DNA from: Clostridia bacterium
GTDB taxonomy: Bacteria; Bacillota; Clostridia; Lachnospirales; Lachnospiraceae
Direction: 5' to 3'
DNA: 64,000 nt
NCBI GenBank assembly: GCA_029101305.1
Contig: JAQXQS010000090.1
Location: 1-64,000, forward strand
A model generated the notes under the pieces. The model worked only from the letters and a program-made list of their open reading frames with translations. It was not told where the DNA came from and did no database searches. Positions 26,571-34,568 of this stretch are shown in pieces (the stretch's first letter is position 1; every line of letters begins with the position of its first letter). A program made the position numbers and the translations under genes.

Positions 26571-27722
26571 ATGTACGAGACAAAGAAATTATACTATGAA
26601 GATGTTTATAAAAAAGAATTTACAGCCAGGGTACAAGAATGCAGGGAAGGGAAAAAGGGATACGAGATAATTCTTGACCAGACGGCATTTTATCCAGAGG
26701 GCGGTGGACAGCCAAGTGATACCGGTACATTGGGCGGTGTGAGCGTAAAAGAGGTTCACGAGAAAGATGGAGAATTGATTCATTATACAGATGGTCCGCT
26801 GGAAACTGGCACGGAAGTTAAGGGGAAGATTAACTGGGACAGACGATTTGATCTTATGCAGCAGCATTCAGGAGAACATATTGTAAGTGGACTGGTTCAT
26901 GAGGCCTTCGGGTACGACAATGTTGGGTTTCACATGGGAAGTGATGTGATTACCATCGATTTTAGCGGTATGTTAAACGAAGACCAGATGGCAGAAATTG
27001 AAGCAAAAGCCAATCAGATTATCTGGAAGAATCAGAAAGTTGAGATTTTTTATCCTACTGAGGAAGAACTGAAAGTGCTGGATTACAGAAGCAAGAAAGA
27101 GCTTTCCGGATGGGTTCGTATTGTCCGTTTTCCAGGGGCTGATACCTGCGCTTGTTGTGGGACTCATGTGACACGTACAGGAGAAATTGGAATGGTGAAA
27201 TTACTCTCTGTTGTGAAATTCCGTGAGGGTGTCCGTATGGAAATGCTCTCTGGAAAAAGAGTTCTGGATTATCTGAATATGGTGAATGAACAGAATCGCC
27301 AGATTTCCGTGAAATTATCTGCGAAAGCCGATAAAACAGCTATGGCAGTCGCCAGACTTCAGGATGAAAATTTTGCGCTAAAGGGAAGAGTACATGCATT
27401 AGAAGAAGATTTTATCGCTGGAGAAGCTGCGAAATGGAAAGATAAAGAAAACGTTCTTTTGTTCCAGGAAGGAATGGAAGCCGGAAGTGTGCAGAAGCTT
27501 ACAGATGCGATTTTACAGGTCTGCAAAGGGCGCTGTGCCGTATTTTCCAGAAATGCAGATGGAAGCTATAAATATGCAATGGGAGAAAAAGACGGTGATC
27601 TGCGGCAGTTTACCAAAGAGATGAACACAGCACTTAATGGACGTGGTGGTGGAAAACCATTTTTTGTACAGGGGTCTGTGCAGGCATCTGAGAAGGAAAT
27701 TCGATCATTTTTCGAGAAATAG
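26571..27722 (+). CDS. Alanyl-tRNA editing protein (AlaX-type with DHHA1 domain)
   Basis: 383-residue protein that likely hydrolyses Ser or Gly mischarged on tRNA-Ala. The N-terminal part has the AlaRS-like GGGQPSDTG. The editing domain has zinc ligands in QQHSGEHI (two His) and CACCGTHV (Cys and His). A coiled segment and a DHHA1-like C-terminus (NGRGGGKPFFVQG) follow, making it the long AlaX type. AAGGAG precedes the ATG at 26571; the frame is open further upstream but overlaps the promoter. It appears monocistronic. Confidence 0.9.
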   Translation: MYETKKLYYEDVYKKEFTARVQECREGKKGYEIILDQTAFYPEGGGQPSDTGTLGGVSVKEVHEKDGELIHYTDGPLETGTEVKGKINWDRRFDLMQQHSGEHIVSGLVHEAFGYDNVGFHMGSDVITIDFSGMLNEDQMAEIEAKANQIIWKNQKVEIFYPTEEELKVLDYRSKKELSGWVRIVRFPGADTCACCGTHVTRTGEIGMVKLLSVVKFREGVRMEMLSGKRVLDYLNMVNEQNRQISVKLSAKADKTAMAVARLQDENFALKGRVHALEEDFIAGEAAKWKDKENVLLFQEGMEAGSVQKLTDAILQVCKGRCAVFSRNADGSYKYAMGEKDGDLRQFTKEMNTALNGRGGGKPFFVQGSVQASEKEIRSFFEK

Positions 27723-27821
27723 CAGATGAGGAATAGCAGATTTGAGCGTATAAAAAAGCTTACTATTATCTGAAGAAAGGAAAAGACTGGTTATTCGAGT
27801 TGCTTGCTGAATGGGGGAAGC

Positions 27822-27875
27822 CCTAGAGTGTGTTTGAAAAATCTTGCAGAAAGCTTTTTTCAAACACACTCTAGG
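27822..27875. repeat. Solo palindromic repeat, GTGTTTGAAAAA type
   Basis: A 54-bp element with perfect 20-bp arms (27822-27841 and 27856-27875) around a 14-bp loop; the arm is CCTAGAGTGTGTTTGAAAAA. The same terminal sequence, with one base changed, begins at 61602 downstream of the YhaN-like gene. It lies between the AlaX and amidohydrolase genes, 22 bp before the latter's start. It could act as a terminator for alaX, but the arm identity with a second locus marks it as a repeat family. Confidence 0.7.
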
Positions 27876-27897
27876 ATAGCCAGTTGGAATGAGAAAA

Positions 27898-28767
27898 ATG
27901 TTCGGGGAATGCCATGCACATGTGATTATGGATGGATTGAATTATAAAGAAGCTATTTCAATCCATAAAGAGCATATCAATGATGATGCGATACGGAGAC
28001 ACTTGAAGGCTTATCAGAAATTTGGGATTACCTTTGTAAGAGATGGTGGAGACGCGCTTGGCGTGTCAGCAAGGGCCAAGGAATTGGCTTTGGAATACGG
28101 AATTGATTATCGTACGCCTGTTTTTGCCATTCATAAAAATGGTCATTACGGATCTATTGTGGGAAAAGGCTTCGAGGATATGAAAGAATATGATACCCTG
28201 GTGAAAGAAGCAAAAAGCCAGGGAGCTGATTTTATTAAAATCATGACTACTGGTCTGCTGGATTTTAATGATCATGGGCAAATTACCGGGACGCCTCTGG
28301 AACGGAACGAAGTCCGTGAAATGGTACATATTGCCCATGAAGAAGGTATGGCAGTTATGAGCCATACAAATGGTGTCTATGGAGTACAGGCCGCAGTGGA
28401 AGCTGGTGTTGATTCGGTGGAACATGGCAATTTTATAGATGAGGAGACCATCCGGATGCTGGCTGACAGTGATACTGTATGGGTACCGACTCTTGTGACC
28501 GTTAGAAATCTACAAGGATGTGGACGGTATGAAGAATCCGTGCTGGATCCGATTGTGGAGCAGGCTGCGAAGAATGTTCGGCTTGCATACAGATATAAGG
28601 TAAAAATGGCACTGGGCAGTGATGCCGGTGCATATAGGGTTTTTCATGGAAAAGGATTAGCAGAGGAATATCAGGCATTTAGGGATATTCTTGGAGAAGA
28701 AGTTGATTCCTGGCTGGAAGATGGAGAAAAAAAGATTCAGGCCACCTTCAGGCGTCCTGAATCTTAA
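27898..28767 (+). CDS. Amidohydrolase-family metal-dependent hydrolase
   Basis: 289-residue TIM-barrel amidohydrolase. The metal motif ECHAHVIMD opens the protein, followed by the metal-bridging Lys in DFIKIMTTG, His residues in MSHTNG and VEHGNF, and the last Asp in ALGSDAGAY. Relatives include imidazolonepropionase-like and prolidase-like enzymes; the substrate is unknown. The ATG at 27898 starts right at the conserved core; an ATG at 27889 is also possible, and both have only weak ribosome sites. The palindrome at 27822-27875 lies directly upstream. The 3' end overlaps the convergent lipoprotein gene by 20 bp. Confidence 0.83.
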   Translation: MFGECHAHVIMDGLNYKEAISIHKEHINDDAIRRHLKAYQKFGITFVRDGGDALGVSARAKELALEYGIDYRTPVFAIHKNGHYGSIVGKGFEDMKEYDTLVKEAKSQGADFIKIMTTGLLDFNDHGQITGTPLERNEVREMVHIAHEEGMAVMSHTNGVYGVQAAVEAGVDSVEHGNFIDEETIRMLADSDTVWVPTLVTVRNLQGCGRYEESVLDPIVEQAAKNVRLAYRYKVKMALGSDAGAYRVFHGKGLAEEYQAFRDILGEEVDSWLEDGEKKIQATFRRPES

Positions 28768-29926
28768 TAGAAGTATAGATATTAGATTCTTTGGATTTGG
28801 TAGGATCAAAAGTAATCCGGATGCTGGCACCAGGCTCCATGTTACTGGTTGAGGTATCCCTTGCTCCCTCTGTGAAACAGGTTATGACCGCGCCATCCCC
28901 AGTCTGTAGAGAGACGGTATTGGCTGTGTGTCCTACAATTGTGCCGCTGACGGTATAGGATAGATTACGGGAGCTAAGGGAAGCAGGATCATCTCCTGTA
29001 ACAGAGGTAACGGTAATTCCATTCAGTGAATTTCCCTGGTATTGCCCCTTATAATTTATGGTTACGTAGGAACCAGGAGCGGTTCCGCCTTTGAAATAGA
29101 CCGGAATCTGGGAAAGATCTACATTCAGTGAGCCTTCTGAAGCATTGGCTCCTGATGGCAGAACCGTCAGGGTATTTGTGGAAATATTCTGAATGGCTGC
29201 ATGCAATTGTTGTTCTTTTTCAGAGCCATCCGCAGATTCCTGTGTGGGATCAGGGGTGGGGGTTGGCTCAGGAAGAGTAAGGGGATCAATATCTGAAATG
29301 CTAAGTACTTTCAGATGACTGGCATTAAGAGAAGAACCCTGTCCGTCTTCGGATGATGCAAATTTGCCCTTGAAATAAATATAGACCCATACTCCAGTGC
29401 GAATACCATTCTGATAATACTGTTCTGTTCCAGTTATTGGATAGGTGGCCGTTTTTCCCTTTTTATTCTTTATGGTTATTGTATTAGGGGTCAGACTCTG
29501 GACTTCTCCATATGCCTTACGGACTTCCAGTTGATTTTTCTTATGGAAGTCGTCTACCACTTTTAGCGCTTTTACAGTGCTGGTGTCATCATTGGAAAGC
29601 TGTCCTTCGTATATAACGCTGATTTCATCTCCTGTGATCATACCGTCTTCACATTCCAGCGTGGCGTCTGAAAGATCAAAAATATAAGTCTGTTCCTGGC
29701 TTGTTACGGTGAGCGTGGTTCCCGTAAAATCCTGGAGGGTGCCTTTGATCTCATCCATATAAACACGTTGCTTGGGTGTCTGGGATGATTCCTGTGCCGC
29801 TTCCTGTGAAGTATCTGTAGCTGACTGTGAATTACTGATATAATCTGTGATCAGATCGCTGGCAGTACAGCCAGATAGAGAAAGAAGTACACAGGAACCA
29901 ATAAATAGCTGTGTTAATTTCTTCAT
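28748..29926 (-). CDS. Lipoprotein with four tandem beta-barrel-like repeats
   Basis: 392 residues; family not recognised. The lipobox LSLSGC gives an N-terminal lipid anchor at Cys19. After a Ser/Gln-rich linker come four repeats starting near residues 58, 137, 242 and 320. Each has the pattern GxxxxxxxxTxTV... followed 30-40 residues later by G-(x)3-[VI]-xIxYKGxx (for example ISVIYEGQL, VYIYFKGKF, VTINYKGQY, IRITFDPTK). This looks like OB- or SH3-like barrels. A Pro/Thr spacer divides repeats two and three. It follows the 74-residue gene with a 4-bp overlap and converges on the amidohydrolase gene. Confidence 0.65.
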   Translation of the reverse strand: MKKLTQLFIGSCVLLSLSGCTASDLITDYISNSQSATDTSQEAAQESSQTPKQRVYMDEIKGTLQDFTGTTLTVTSQEQTYIFDLSDATLECEDGMITGDEISVIYEGQLSNDDTSTVKALKVVDDFHKKNQLEVRKAYGEVQSLTPNTITIKNKKGKTATYPITGTEQYYQNGIRTGVWVYIYFKGKFASSEDGQGSSLNASHLKVLSISDIDPLTLPEPTPTPDPTQESADGSEKEQQLHAAIQNISTNTLTVLPSGANASEGSLNVDLSQIPVYFKGGTAPGSYVTINYKGQYQGNSLNGITVTSVTGDDPASLSSRNLSYTVSGTIVGHTANTVSLQTGDGAVITCFTEGARDTSTSNMEPGASIRITFDPTKSKESNIYTSIKIQDA

Positions 29927-30147
29927 TCTTGTTTTATATCCTCCGAATCCAGAAATGGTACAGGAAGAAAATCAAAAATCTGCCGGTATGCATCCCATTC
30001 TACCTGATCATACGGCATGCGATAACCTAGCCCTGTACATTCTGTAGTGGCATTTGTGTTCATGTAATTATCATAAAAAATGTTATAAGGATTTTCAAGT
30101 ACTAATTGTTTTTGCTGAAAAACTGGTCTTGCTTTTTTGATACTCAT
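29923..30147 (-). CDS. Small protein of unknown function
   Basis: 74 residues, not recognised. It is soluble, aromatic and Asn-rich (ENPYNIFYDNYMNTNATTEC), with no membrane segment. The ATG at 30147 has AAGGAG at good spacing; the frame stays open to 30270 without a ribosome site, so I use the shorter form. Its stop overlaps the ATG of the lipoprotein gene, showing that the two form an operon. No role can be assigned. Confidence 0.55.
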   Translation of the reverse strand: MSIKKARPVFQQKQLVLENPYNIFYDNYMNTNATTECTGLGYRMPYDQVEWDAYRQIFDFLPVPFLDSEDIKQE

Positions 30148-30336
30148 AGAACTACTCCTTTTTCTATATTTTACGATTGCGAAAATATGAAACGGTATCC
30201 TGATATACTGGAGTCTGTTTGAACCAGGGGATAGTTTTAGAGTATGCCAAAAATTTAAGAGTATACACAATCTGACTCAATTATAGATTGGCCATATTGC
30301 TACAAAAAATTATGTGAATATTATAACAAATACATA

Positions 30337-30364
30337 TTGAAATTTCCATATTTTGTGCTATAAT
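30337..30364 (+). promoter_or_regulatory. Sigma-A promoter of the folT riboswitch transcript
   Basis: TTGAAA (30337-30342) and TATAAT (30359-30364) with a 16-bp spacer. The predicted start, near 30371, is ten bases before the riboswitch P1 stem. Confidence 0.78.
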
Positions 30365-30380
30365 CATTTTAAATAAATAA

Positions 30381-30485
30381 TAGCGAAGTAGGAATTTATG
30401 CGTCAAGTGTTCATAGGCTGGGGAGTCGCCGTGAAACGAAAAGCAGCAGGGCTGCTTACGATATATTTTCCGCACCCGTTGCTAC
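30381..30485 (+). promoter_or_regulatory. Tetrahydrofolate (THF) riboswitch
   Basis: The leader carries blocks of the THF aptamer in order: GAAGTAGG, GCGTCAAGTGT, GGGGAGTCG, AAACGAA, a GCAGC/GCTGC hairpin, and the 3' strand TTTCCGCACCCGTTGCTAC. P1 can form between TAGCGA and TTGCTA. A small hairpin (ATGAGA/TCTCAT) and a GGAGG follow, suggesting translational or mixed control. The gene downstream encodes a FolT-like folate transporter subunit, the usual THF-riboswitch target in Firmicutes. The match was made by eye from memory of the consensus. Confidence 0.78.
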
Positions 30486-30568
30486 ATATGAGAACATCTC
30501 ATAATGTGGAGGGATTATTATTTATGGTAACTACTCTGTTATTCTAATCATTATGGAGGTGTTTTTTT

Positions 30569-31129
30569 ATGCAAAAAAACAAACAGACATGGAGCGTTAA
30601 GACTCTTGTATTTCTGGCACTGCTGGTTGCAATCCAGCTTGTTTTGACACGTGTTCTGGTAATCGATCTTGGTGTATACCGCATCACATTTGGAACCATT
30701 GCTACCATACTGGCTGGTCTGTGGATGGGTCCTGTAGCTGGCGGTGTGGAAGGTGCGGTTGCCGACATTGTTGGATGTTTTATGAAAGGCTATGGAGTTA
30801 ATCCACTGATTACTTTATCAGCAATAACCTGGGGCGTGGTTGCAGGACTGGCAGGAAATCTGATGGCTCAGAAGAGCAGAAAAGTAAAAACAGCTATTAT
30901 GTGTGCTGCAATTGTAATTTCTGGTGTTGTGGGAACTCTTGGATTTACTACCGCAGGGCTGGTAATGATCGGCGCAAGCTTCTATGGAATTATGCCGGGA
31001 CGCATTGTCCAGTTTGCAATTATGACACCGATCTACTGTGTGCTTACAAGCCTTCTCTATTTCAGCCCGCTTACCAGCATGGTTGTTGGCAATGTAAGGC
31101 CAGCAAAGCTTGAGAAAAAAACAGTATAA
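30569..31129 (+). CDS. folT: ECF transporter S component for folate
   Basis: Substrate-binding membrane subunit of an energy-coupling-factor transporter, 186 residues with about six hydrophobic segments. TFGTIATILAGLWMGP and NPLITLSAITWG resemble the FolT group. It works with a shared EcfA-EcfA'-EcfT module encoded elsewhere. A THF riboswitch upstream fixes folate as the likely substrate; without it the protein alone would only be a generic ECF S component. TGGAGG precedes the ATG, and a strong terminator follows at 31219-31265. Confidence 0.88.
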   Translation: MQKNKQTWSVKTLVFLALLVAIQLVLTRVLVIDLGVYRITFGTIATILAGLWMGPVAGGVEGAVADIVGCFMKGYGVNPLITLSAITWGVVAGLAGNLMAQKSRKVKTAIMCAAIVISGVVGTLGFTTAGLVMIGASFYGIMPGRIVQFAIMTPIYCVLTSLLYFSPLTSMVVGNVRPAKLEKKTV

Positions 31130-31218
31130 AACTTCTTGCTTAAAAATTGAATAATGAGACGTAATATAGAGCGGATTAACTAGTTGAATGTTCTATAAGA
31201 TACGATTCCCCAAAAGAA

Positions 31219-31265
31219 AGAGACTGTGAGTGGATATGTTTGTAAAACATGCTCACAGTCTTTTT
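31219..31265. terminator. Terminator after folT
   Basis: Ten-bp stem AGACTGTGAG (31221-31230) with CTCACAGTCT, extended by an inner ATGTTT/AAACAT pairing, followed by TTTTT on plus. On the minus strand the flank is CTTTCTTTT, so it may also stop the convergent GNAT gene. Confidence 0.85.
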
Positions 31266-31270
31266 ACATC

Positions 31271-31305
31271 CTGAAATCTGTACGATCCACTTTGCGGAAA
31301 ATTTT
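31271..31305. repeat. Dispersed intergenic repeat, copy B
   Basis: AAATCTGTACGATCCACTTTGCGGAAAATTTT-type segment that aligns with copies at 11468 and 61626 over about 30 bases. It lies between the folT terminator and the end of the GNAT gene and is non-coding. Confidence 0.5.
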
Positions 31306-31354
31306 ACATGAAAAGCTTTACCGTGTGGATCCTTTCTTACTGTTTCGAAGTTTT

Positions 31355-32110
31355 TCAATCAATATGGGTCTGTACCCGGAACCAATAGGTGTAAAGATAA
31401 TGCAGTCCCAGTGATTCATAAAGGGTACGTGCTGGTGTATTTCCCTCTACAACCTGAAGGTACGCTTTGGTTGCGCCTTTCTTTTTCCCTTCTTTTAAAA
31501 GTGCGGTACAGATCTGACGGGCATATCCCTTGTGCCTGAAATCTTCCCGTACATGAATCGCATAAAGACCGATATAATTCCGGTCTAAGATTCCAAGACC
31601 AGTGGCAATGATTTTTCCATTACTCCAGATGGAGGCACATATAGTATCCTTTACGATGGCATGATACATAGATGGAACAACTGCCCGGTGTACAGGATTG
31701 ACAGTTCCCTTCAGATCAAAAAGACTTTCAATCCAGATATCAGGAATGTCATCTGTAAGGGTTACCAGGTCACAGGAAGCAGAAAGGTCAGTACCATCAA
31801 GAGAAGCTGCCATAACATTGGTGGTATGCTGAATCTCGTAACCGCGGTTTTCCAGAAGATAATCAAAATCCGTGGAGACCAGAGGACTGATCTTAAAAAT
31901 AGCAGGGCTTCCAAGGCGGGCATATTCTGCCTCACAGAAAGAAACTTTTTCTCTCCAGGAAAGGGTAGAAGTTCCGAATTGTTCTACACTATTGGTTCTG
32001 TGGGTATAAAAATAGGAAAAACGCAGGATCCATCCGTCGTAAAGCTCCATTTTATGGGAAGGCCAGGCATTTAACGACATATCTTCAATTTCTTTGATAA
32101 TTTTATCCAT
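31355..32110 (-). CDS. GNAT-family N-acetyltransferase
   Basis: 251-residue acetyl-CoA-dependent acetyltransferase. The C-terminal half holds the GNAT core: GLYAIHVREDFRHKGYARQIC is motif A with the pyrophosphate-binding R-x-x-G-x-A, and NTPARTLYESLGL is motif B. The N-terminal half (MELYDGWILRF) matches a GNAT-like family domain often seen in clostridia. The acceptor is unknown. Monocistronic on the minus strand; it could be a housekeeping detoxification or peptide N-acetylation enzyme. Confidence 0.85.
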   Translation of the reverse strand: MDKIIKEIEDMSLNAWPSHKMELYDGWILRFSYFYTHRTNSVEQFGTSTLSWREKVSFCEAEYARLGSPAIFKISPLVSTDFDYLLENRGYEIQHTTNVMAASLDGTDLSASCDLVTLTDDIPDIWIESLFDLKGTVNPVHRAVVPSMYHAIVKDTICASIWSNGKIIATGLGILDRNYIGLYAIHVREDFRHKGYARQICTALLKEGKKKGATKAYLQVVEGNTPARTLYESLGLHYLYTYWFRVQTHID

Positions 32111-32180
32111 TGAAAAAACCTTCTTTTGTTTAGAAATTTATGTTAATTATACAATAACTGTATGGGCGAATGCAACATCT

Positions 32181-32798
32181 TCACTTTAGGTTGTCACATA
32201 ATGCCTGGTAAAGATGGTCTGCAAGATATTTCTGCCCCTGTTCTGTAAGGTGGATACCGTCGGTTGTGATGGCAGAATATCCATAACGGCGTGCCTCTTC
32301 ATTCAATTCCTGGTGTAAAGGAAGGTAAGGCAGTTGAAACTGTTCCCCTAGCTTTTTTATTATTTCGGACATTTCCAGACGGAATGGAAGCCAGGTCTTA
32401 TAAAAAGCAGGCCAGGGAAACAGAAATGGCTCCATTAAAATAATCTGCGAAGTGACTTTTGTTAATATTGTTAAAAGCTCTGCATAGTGCTTCTGAAAAG
32501 AAACAAGCATATCTTTCTGTTGTTCCAATGTTCTTCCTGTATTCATCATCATTCCGATATCATTGATTCCTATCAAAATTGTTATGATATTGCTTGCGAA
32601 GCCGGAACAACTTTGAATTCTTTGAAGCAATCTGTTTACAGTGAAACCGTCTGTACCGTAATTATGCACCTGACAGTTTATGCCCATTTCCTGAAAACGT
32701 TCCGAAAGCATTTTTACATATCCATTGCCAAGCAGATCTTTGGAAAAACAATGATCACAATCTGTAATACTGTCACCAAGACATGTTAATATTGTCAT
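32181..32798 (-). CDS. SGNH/GDSL-family hydrolase
   Basis: 205-residue cytoplasmic esterase-like protein. It shows block I GDSIT (Ser near residue 10), block II-like NYGTDG, block III GINDIG, and the catalytic Asp/His pair TTDGIHLT near residues 183-190. There is no signal peptide. Substrates of such proteins include acetylated sugars and lysophospholipids; none can be chosen here. It is transcribed away from the Tad locus. Confidence 0.88.
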   Translation of the reverse strand: MTILTCLGDSITDCDHCFSKDLLGNGYVKMLSERFQEMGINCQVHNYGTDGFTVNRLLQRIQSCSGFASNIITILIGINDIGMMMNTGRTLEQQKDMLVSFQKHYAELLTILTKVTSQIILMEPFLFPWPAFYKTWLPFRLEMSEIIKKLGEQFQLPYLPLHQELNEEARRYGYSAITTDGIHLTEQGQKYLADHLYQALCDNLK

Positions 32799-32865
32799 GA
32801 TTTTATCTCCGTTATTTTGGGAAAAACAGTTTATAGTTTTTTTATAAAATTTTGAAAAAAAGGAC

Positions 32866-32894
32866 TGGACAAATCAAAAAGGAAAAACTATAAT
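32866..32894 (+). promoter_or_regulatory. Sigma-A promoter of the Tad pilus operon
   Basis: TGGACA (32866-32871) and TATAAT (32889-32894) with a 17-bp spacer. Transcription from about 32901 gives a 150-nt leader before the first Tad gene. Confidence 0.75.
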
Positions 32895-32901
32895 AAGACT
32901 C

Positions 32902-32945
32902 ACCAGAAGTCATCTGGTATCGAAAGTCATCCTTTCGGATTGACG
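32902..32945 (+). ncRNA. Two-hairpin leader element of the Tad operon
   Basis: Two adjacent hairpins begin right at the predicted transcript start: ACCAGA/TCTGGT (32902-32918) and CGAAAG/CTTTCG (32921-32937). Both display the same 8-mer AAGTCATC across their loops (32907-32914 and 32924-32931). A following GATTGAC (32938-32944) could pair with either loop to make a pseudoknot. It does not match the c-di-GMP riboswitch consensus I know. A regulatory RNA role is an inference. Confidence 0.45.
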
Positions 32946-33051
32946 ATTCCCTATTCTACGAATGAGAAAGAACATATTTTTGGTTCAGAAATACCCGAGA
33001 TATCCTCCTGTTAAGAATAAACATTATATCAAAGAAGGGCGGGATCCGTCT

Positions 33052-33561
33052 ATGCTTTTTTACAGAATATTTCCAGCTGTGGTGGCTGGATGTGCTGTTC
33101 TGATGGACCTTCAAAGAGAGAAGGTTGACAATGGCTGGCTGTTGTTTTGTACTCTGCTCAGTCTGTTTACACAACTATGGGAAAGGGATGCGGGGAACTT
33201 TATCACCTGGATATGTGGTCTGTTATTTCCGGTGCTGCTTTTGGGCGTCCTATTTGTATTCAGGATGCTGGGAGCCGGAGATATCAAGCTTTTGAGCGTT
33301 ATAGGAAGTCTGATCGGACCTGTGAAAATTCTTAAATGCATTTCCTATTCATTTCTGATCGGAGCTGTTATATCAGCTGCCATTATGATTTCAAACGGCA
33401 TTATCTGCCAGAGAATCCTTTATTTCTTACATTATATTCATGCTTATTTCGAAACAGGAAAAAGAGAACCTTATTATAAATGCGGTATGCCGCTGGAAAA
33501 CTTTCATTTTACAGTTCCTATATTTTTTAGTGCATTGCTTTATGCGGGAGGTGTCTATTGA
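33052..33561 (+). CDS. A24-type prepilin peptidase (TadV/CpaA-like), first copy
   Basis: Integral membrane aspartic peptidase of 169 residues that cleaves the leader of Flp prepilin. The two catalytic Asp lie in MDLQREKV (near residue 17) and in GAGDIKL (near residue 77), with about five membrane helices. I use the ATG at 33052; a frame from 32962 has no ribosome site, runs through the leader and lacks family similarity. It is the first gene of the Tad operon; its TGA overlaps the TTG of the next gene. A second A24 peptidase lies at 40282. Confidence 0.85.
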   Translation: MLFYRIFPAVVAGCAVLMDLQREKVDNGWLLFCTLLSLFTQLWERDAGNFITWICGLLFPVLLLGVLFVFRMLGAGDIKLLSVIGSLIGPVKILKCISYSFLIGAVISAAIMISNGIICQRILYFLHYIHAYFETGKREPYYKCGMPLENFHFTVPIFFSALLYAGGVY

Positions 33562-34568
33562 AAAATATTTTCGCAGTCTGCGATCTTGAGGTGGATTATG
33601 CCCTGAATTTTATGGATTATCTGAATCAGAAGAAAAATATACCTTTTGAAATTCAGGCATTTACAAATGTAGAGAGTCTGGTTGCTTATGGGAAAGTCAA
33701 CCGAATTGAGTTGCTGCTGATTTCCCAGAAGGCTATGTGCCGCCAGGTACAGGAATTGGAAATTGGTAAGATTGTTATACTTTCGGAAGGAGTGCACCCT
33801 CCGGAACTGGACCGCTACCCAAGTGTATATAAGTATCAGGCTTCTTCTGATGTTGTAAGAGAAGTGATGGCTTGTTACGGGGCAGAGAAAGCTGTTGCGC
33901 CAGTTGTGTTTCCTGTGCTGAAAAAGACTACAGAGATATATGCAGTATATTCCCCCTTAGGCCGTTGTCTGAAAACCTCCTTTGCGCTCACTTTAGGCCA
34001 GATCCTGGCAAGAGAGAGGGCGGTGCTTTATCTCAATCTGGAAGAGTATTCCGGGTTTGAGGAAATGTTGGGAAAAGGTTTTGCCCAGAACTTAAGTGAT
34101 CTTCTTTATTATGTACGGCAGGAAAACGGAAATCTGGTTTATAAGATGAACAGCATGATACAGACCATCAATAATCTTGATTTTATTCCACCAGTGCGCA
34201 CACCGGAAGATATACGTGGAACTGTATGGGAAGACTGGGAAAAGCTGCTGCAGGAAATATTGCTCCATAGTAATTATGAAACAGTGATTCTGGACATGGG
34301 AGGTGCCGTAGATGGAACTTTTCAAATGTTGGACATGTGTCAGAAAATCTATATGCCTGTGTTGTCAGATTCGGTATCGGTATCAAAGATTTCCCAGTTT
34401 GAAAATCTGGTGAGAATCTGGGATTATCCACAGATTCTTACCAGAACCACAAAAGTACGTCCACCATTTCACGGCGGGAATGTGACACCAGAAAATTACA
34501 TAGAAGGACTATTGTGGAGTGAACTTGGGGACTATGTGAGAGAAGTCCTGAGAAAGGAAAGAGAATGA
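33558..34568 (+). CDS. TadZ/CpaE-like pilus assembly protein
   Basis: 336-residue cytoplasmic protein placed and built like CpaE/TadZ: a receiver-like N-terminal domain (about 1-110) and a MinD-type ATPase-like domain. The P-loop is degenerate (SPLGRCLKTSF near residue 134, lacking the KGG of deviant Walker A), while the ILDMGG segment stands for Walker B. Loss of the usual P-loop is common in this clostridial group. It probably localises the pilus machine at the membrane. It starts at TTG 33558 with GGGAGG upstream and its end overlaps cpaF as ATGA. Confidence 0.75.
   Translation: MKNIFAVCDLEVDYALNFMDYLNQKKNIPFEIQAFTNVESLVAYGKVNRIELLLISQKAMCRQVQELEIGKIVILSEGVHPPELDRYPSVYKYQASSDVVREVMACYGAEKAVAPVVFPVLKKTTEIYAVYSPLGRCLKTSFALTLGQILARERAVLYLNLEEYSGFEEMLGKGFAQNLSDLLYYVRQENGNLVYKMNSMIQTINNLDFIPPVRTPEDIRGTVWEDWEKLLQEILLHSNYETVILDMGGAVDGTFQMLDMCQKIYMPVLSDSVSVSKISQFENLVRIWDYPQILTRTTKVRPPFHGGNVTPENYIEGLLWSELGDYVREVLRKERE

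Noticed and set aside
32902..32945. c-di-GMP riboswitch before the Tad operon
   Set aside because: The conserved core and tetraloop-receptor of class I and the pseudoknot of class II are not recognisable.
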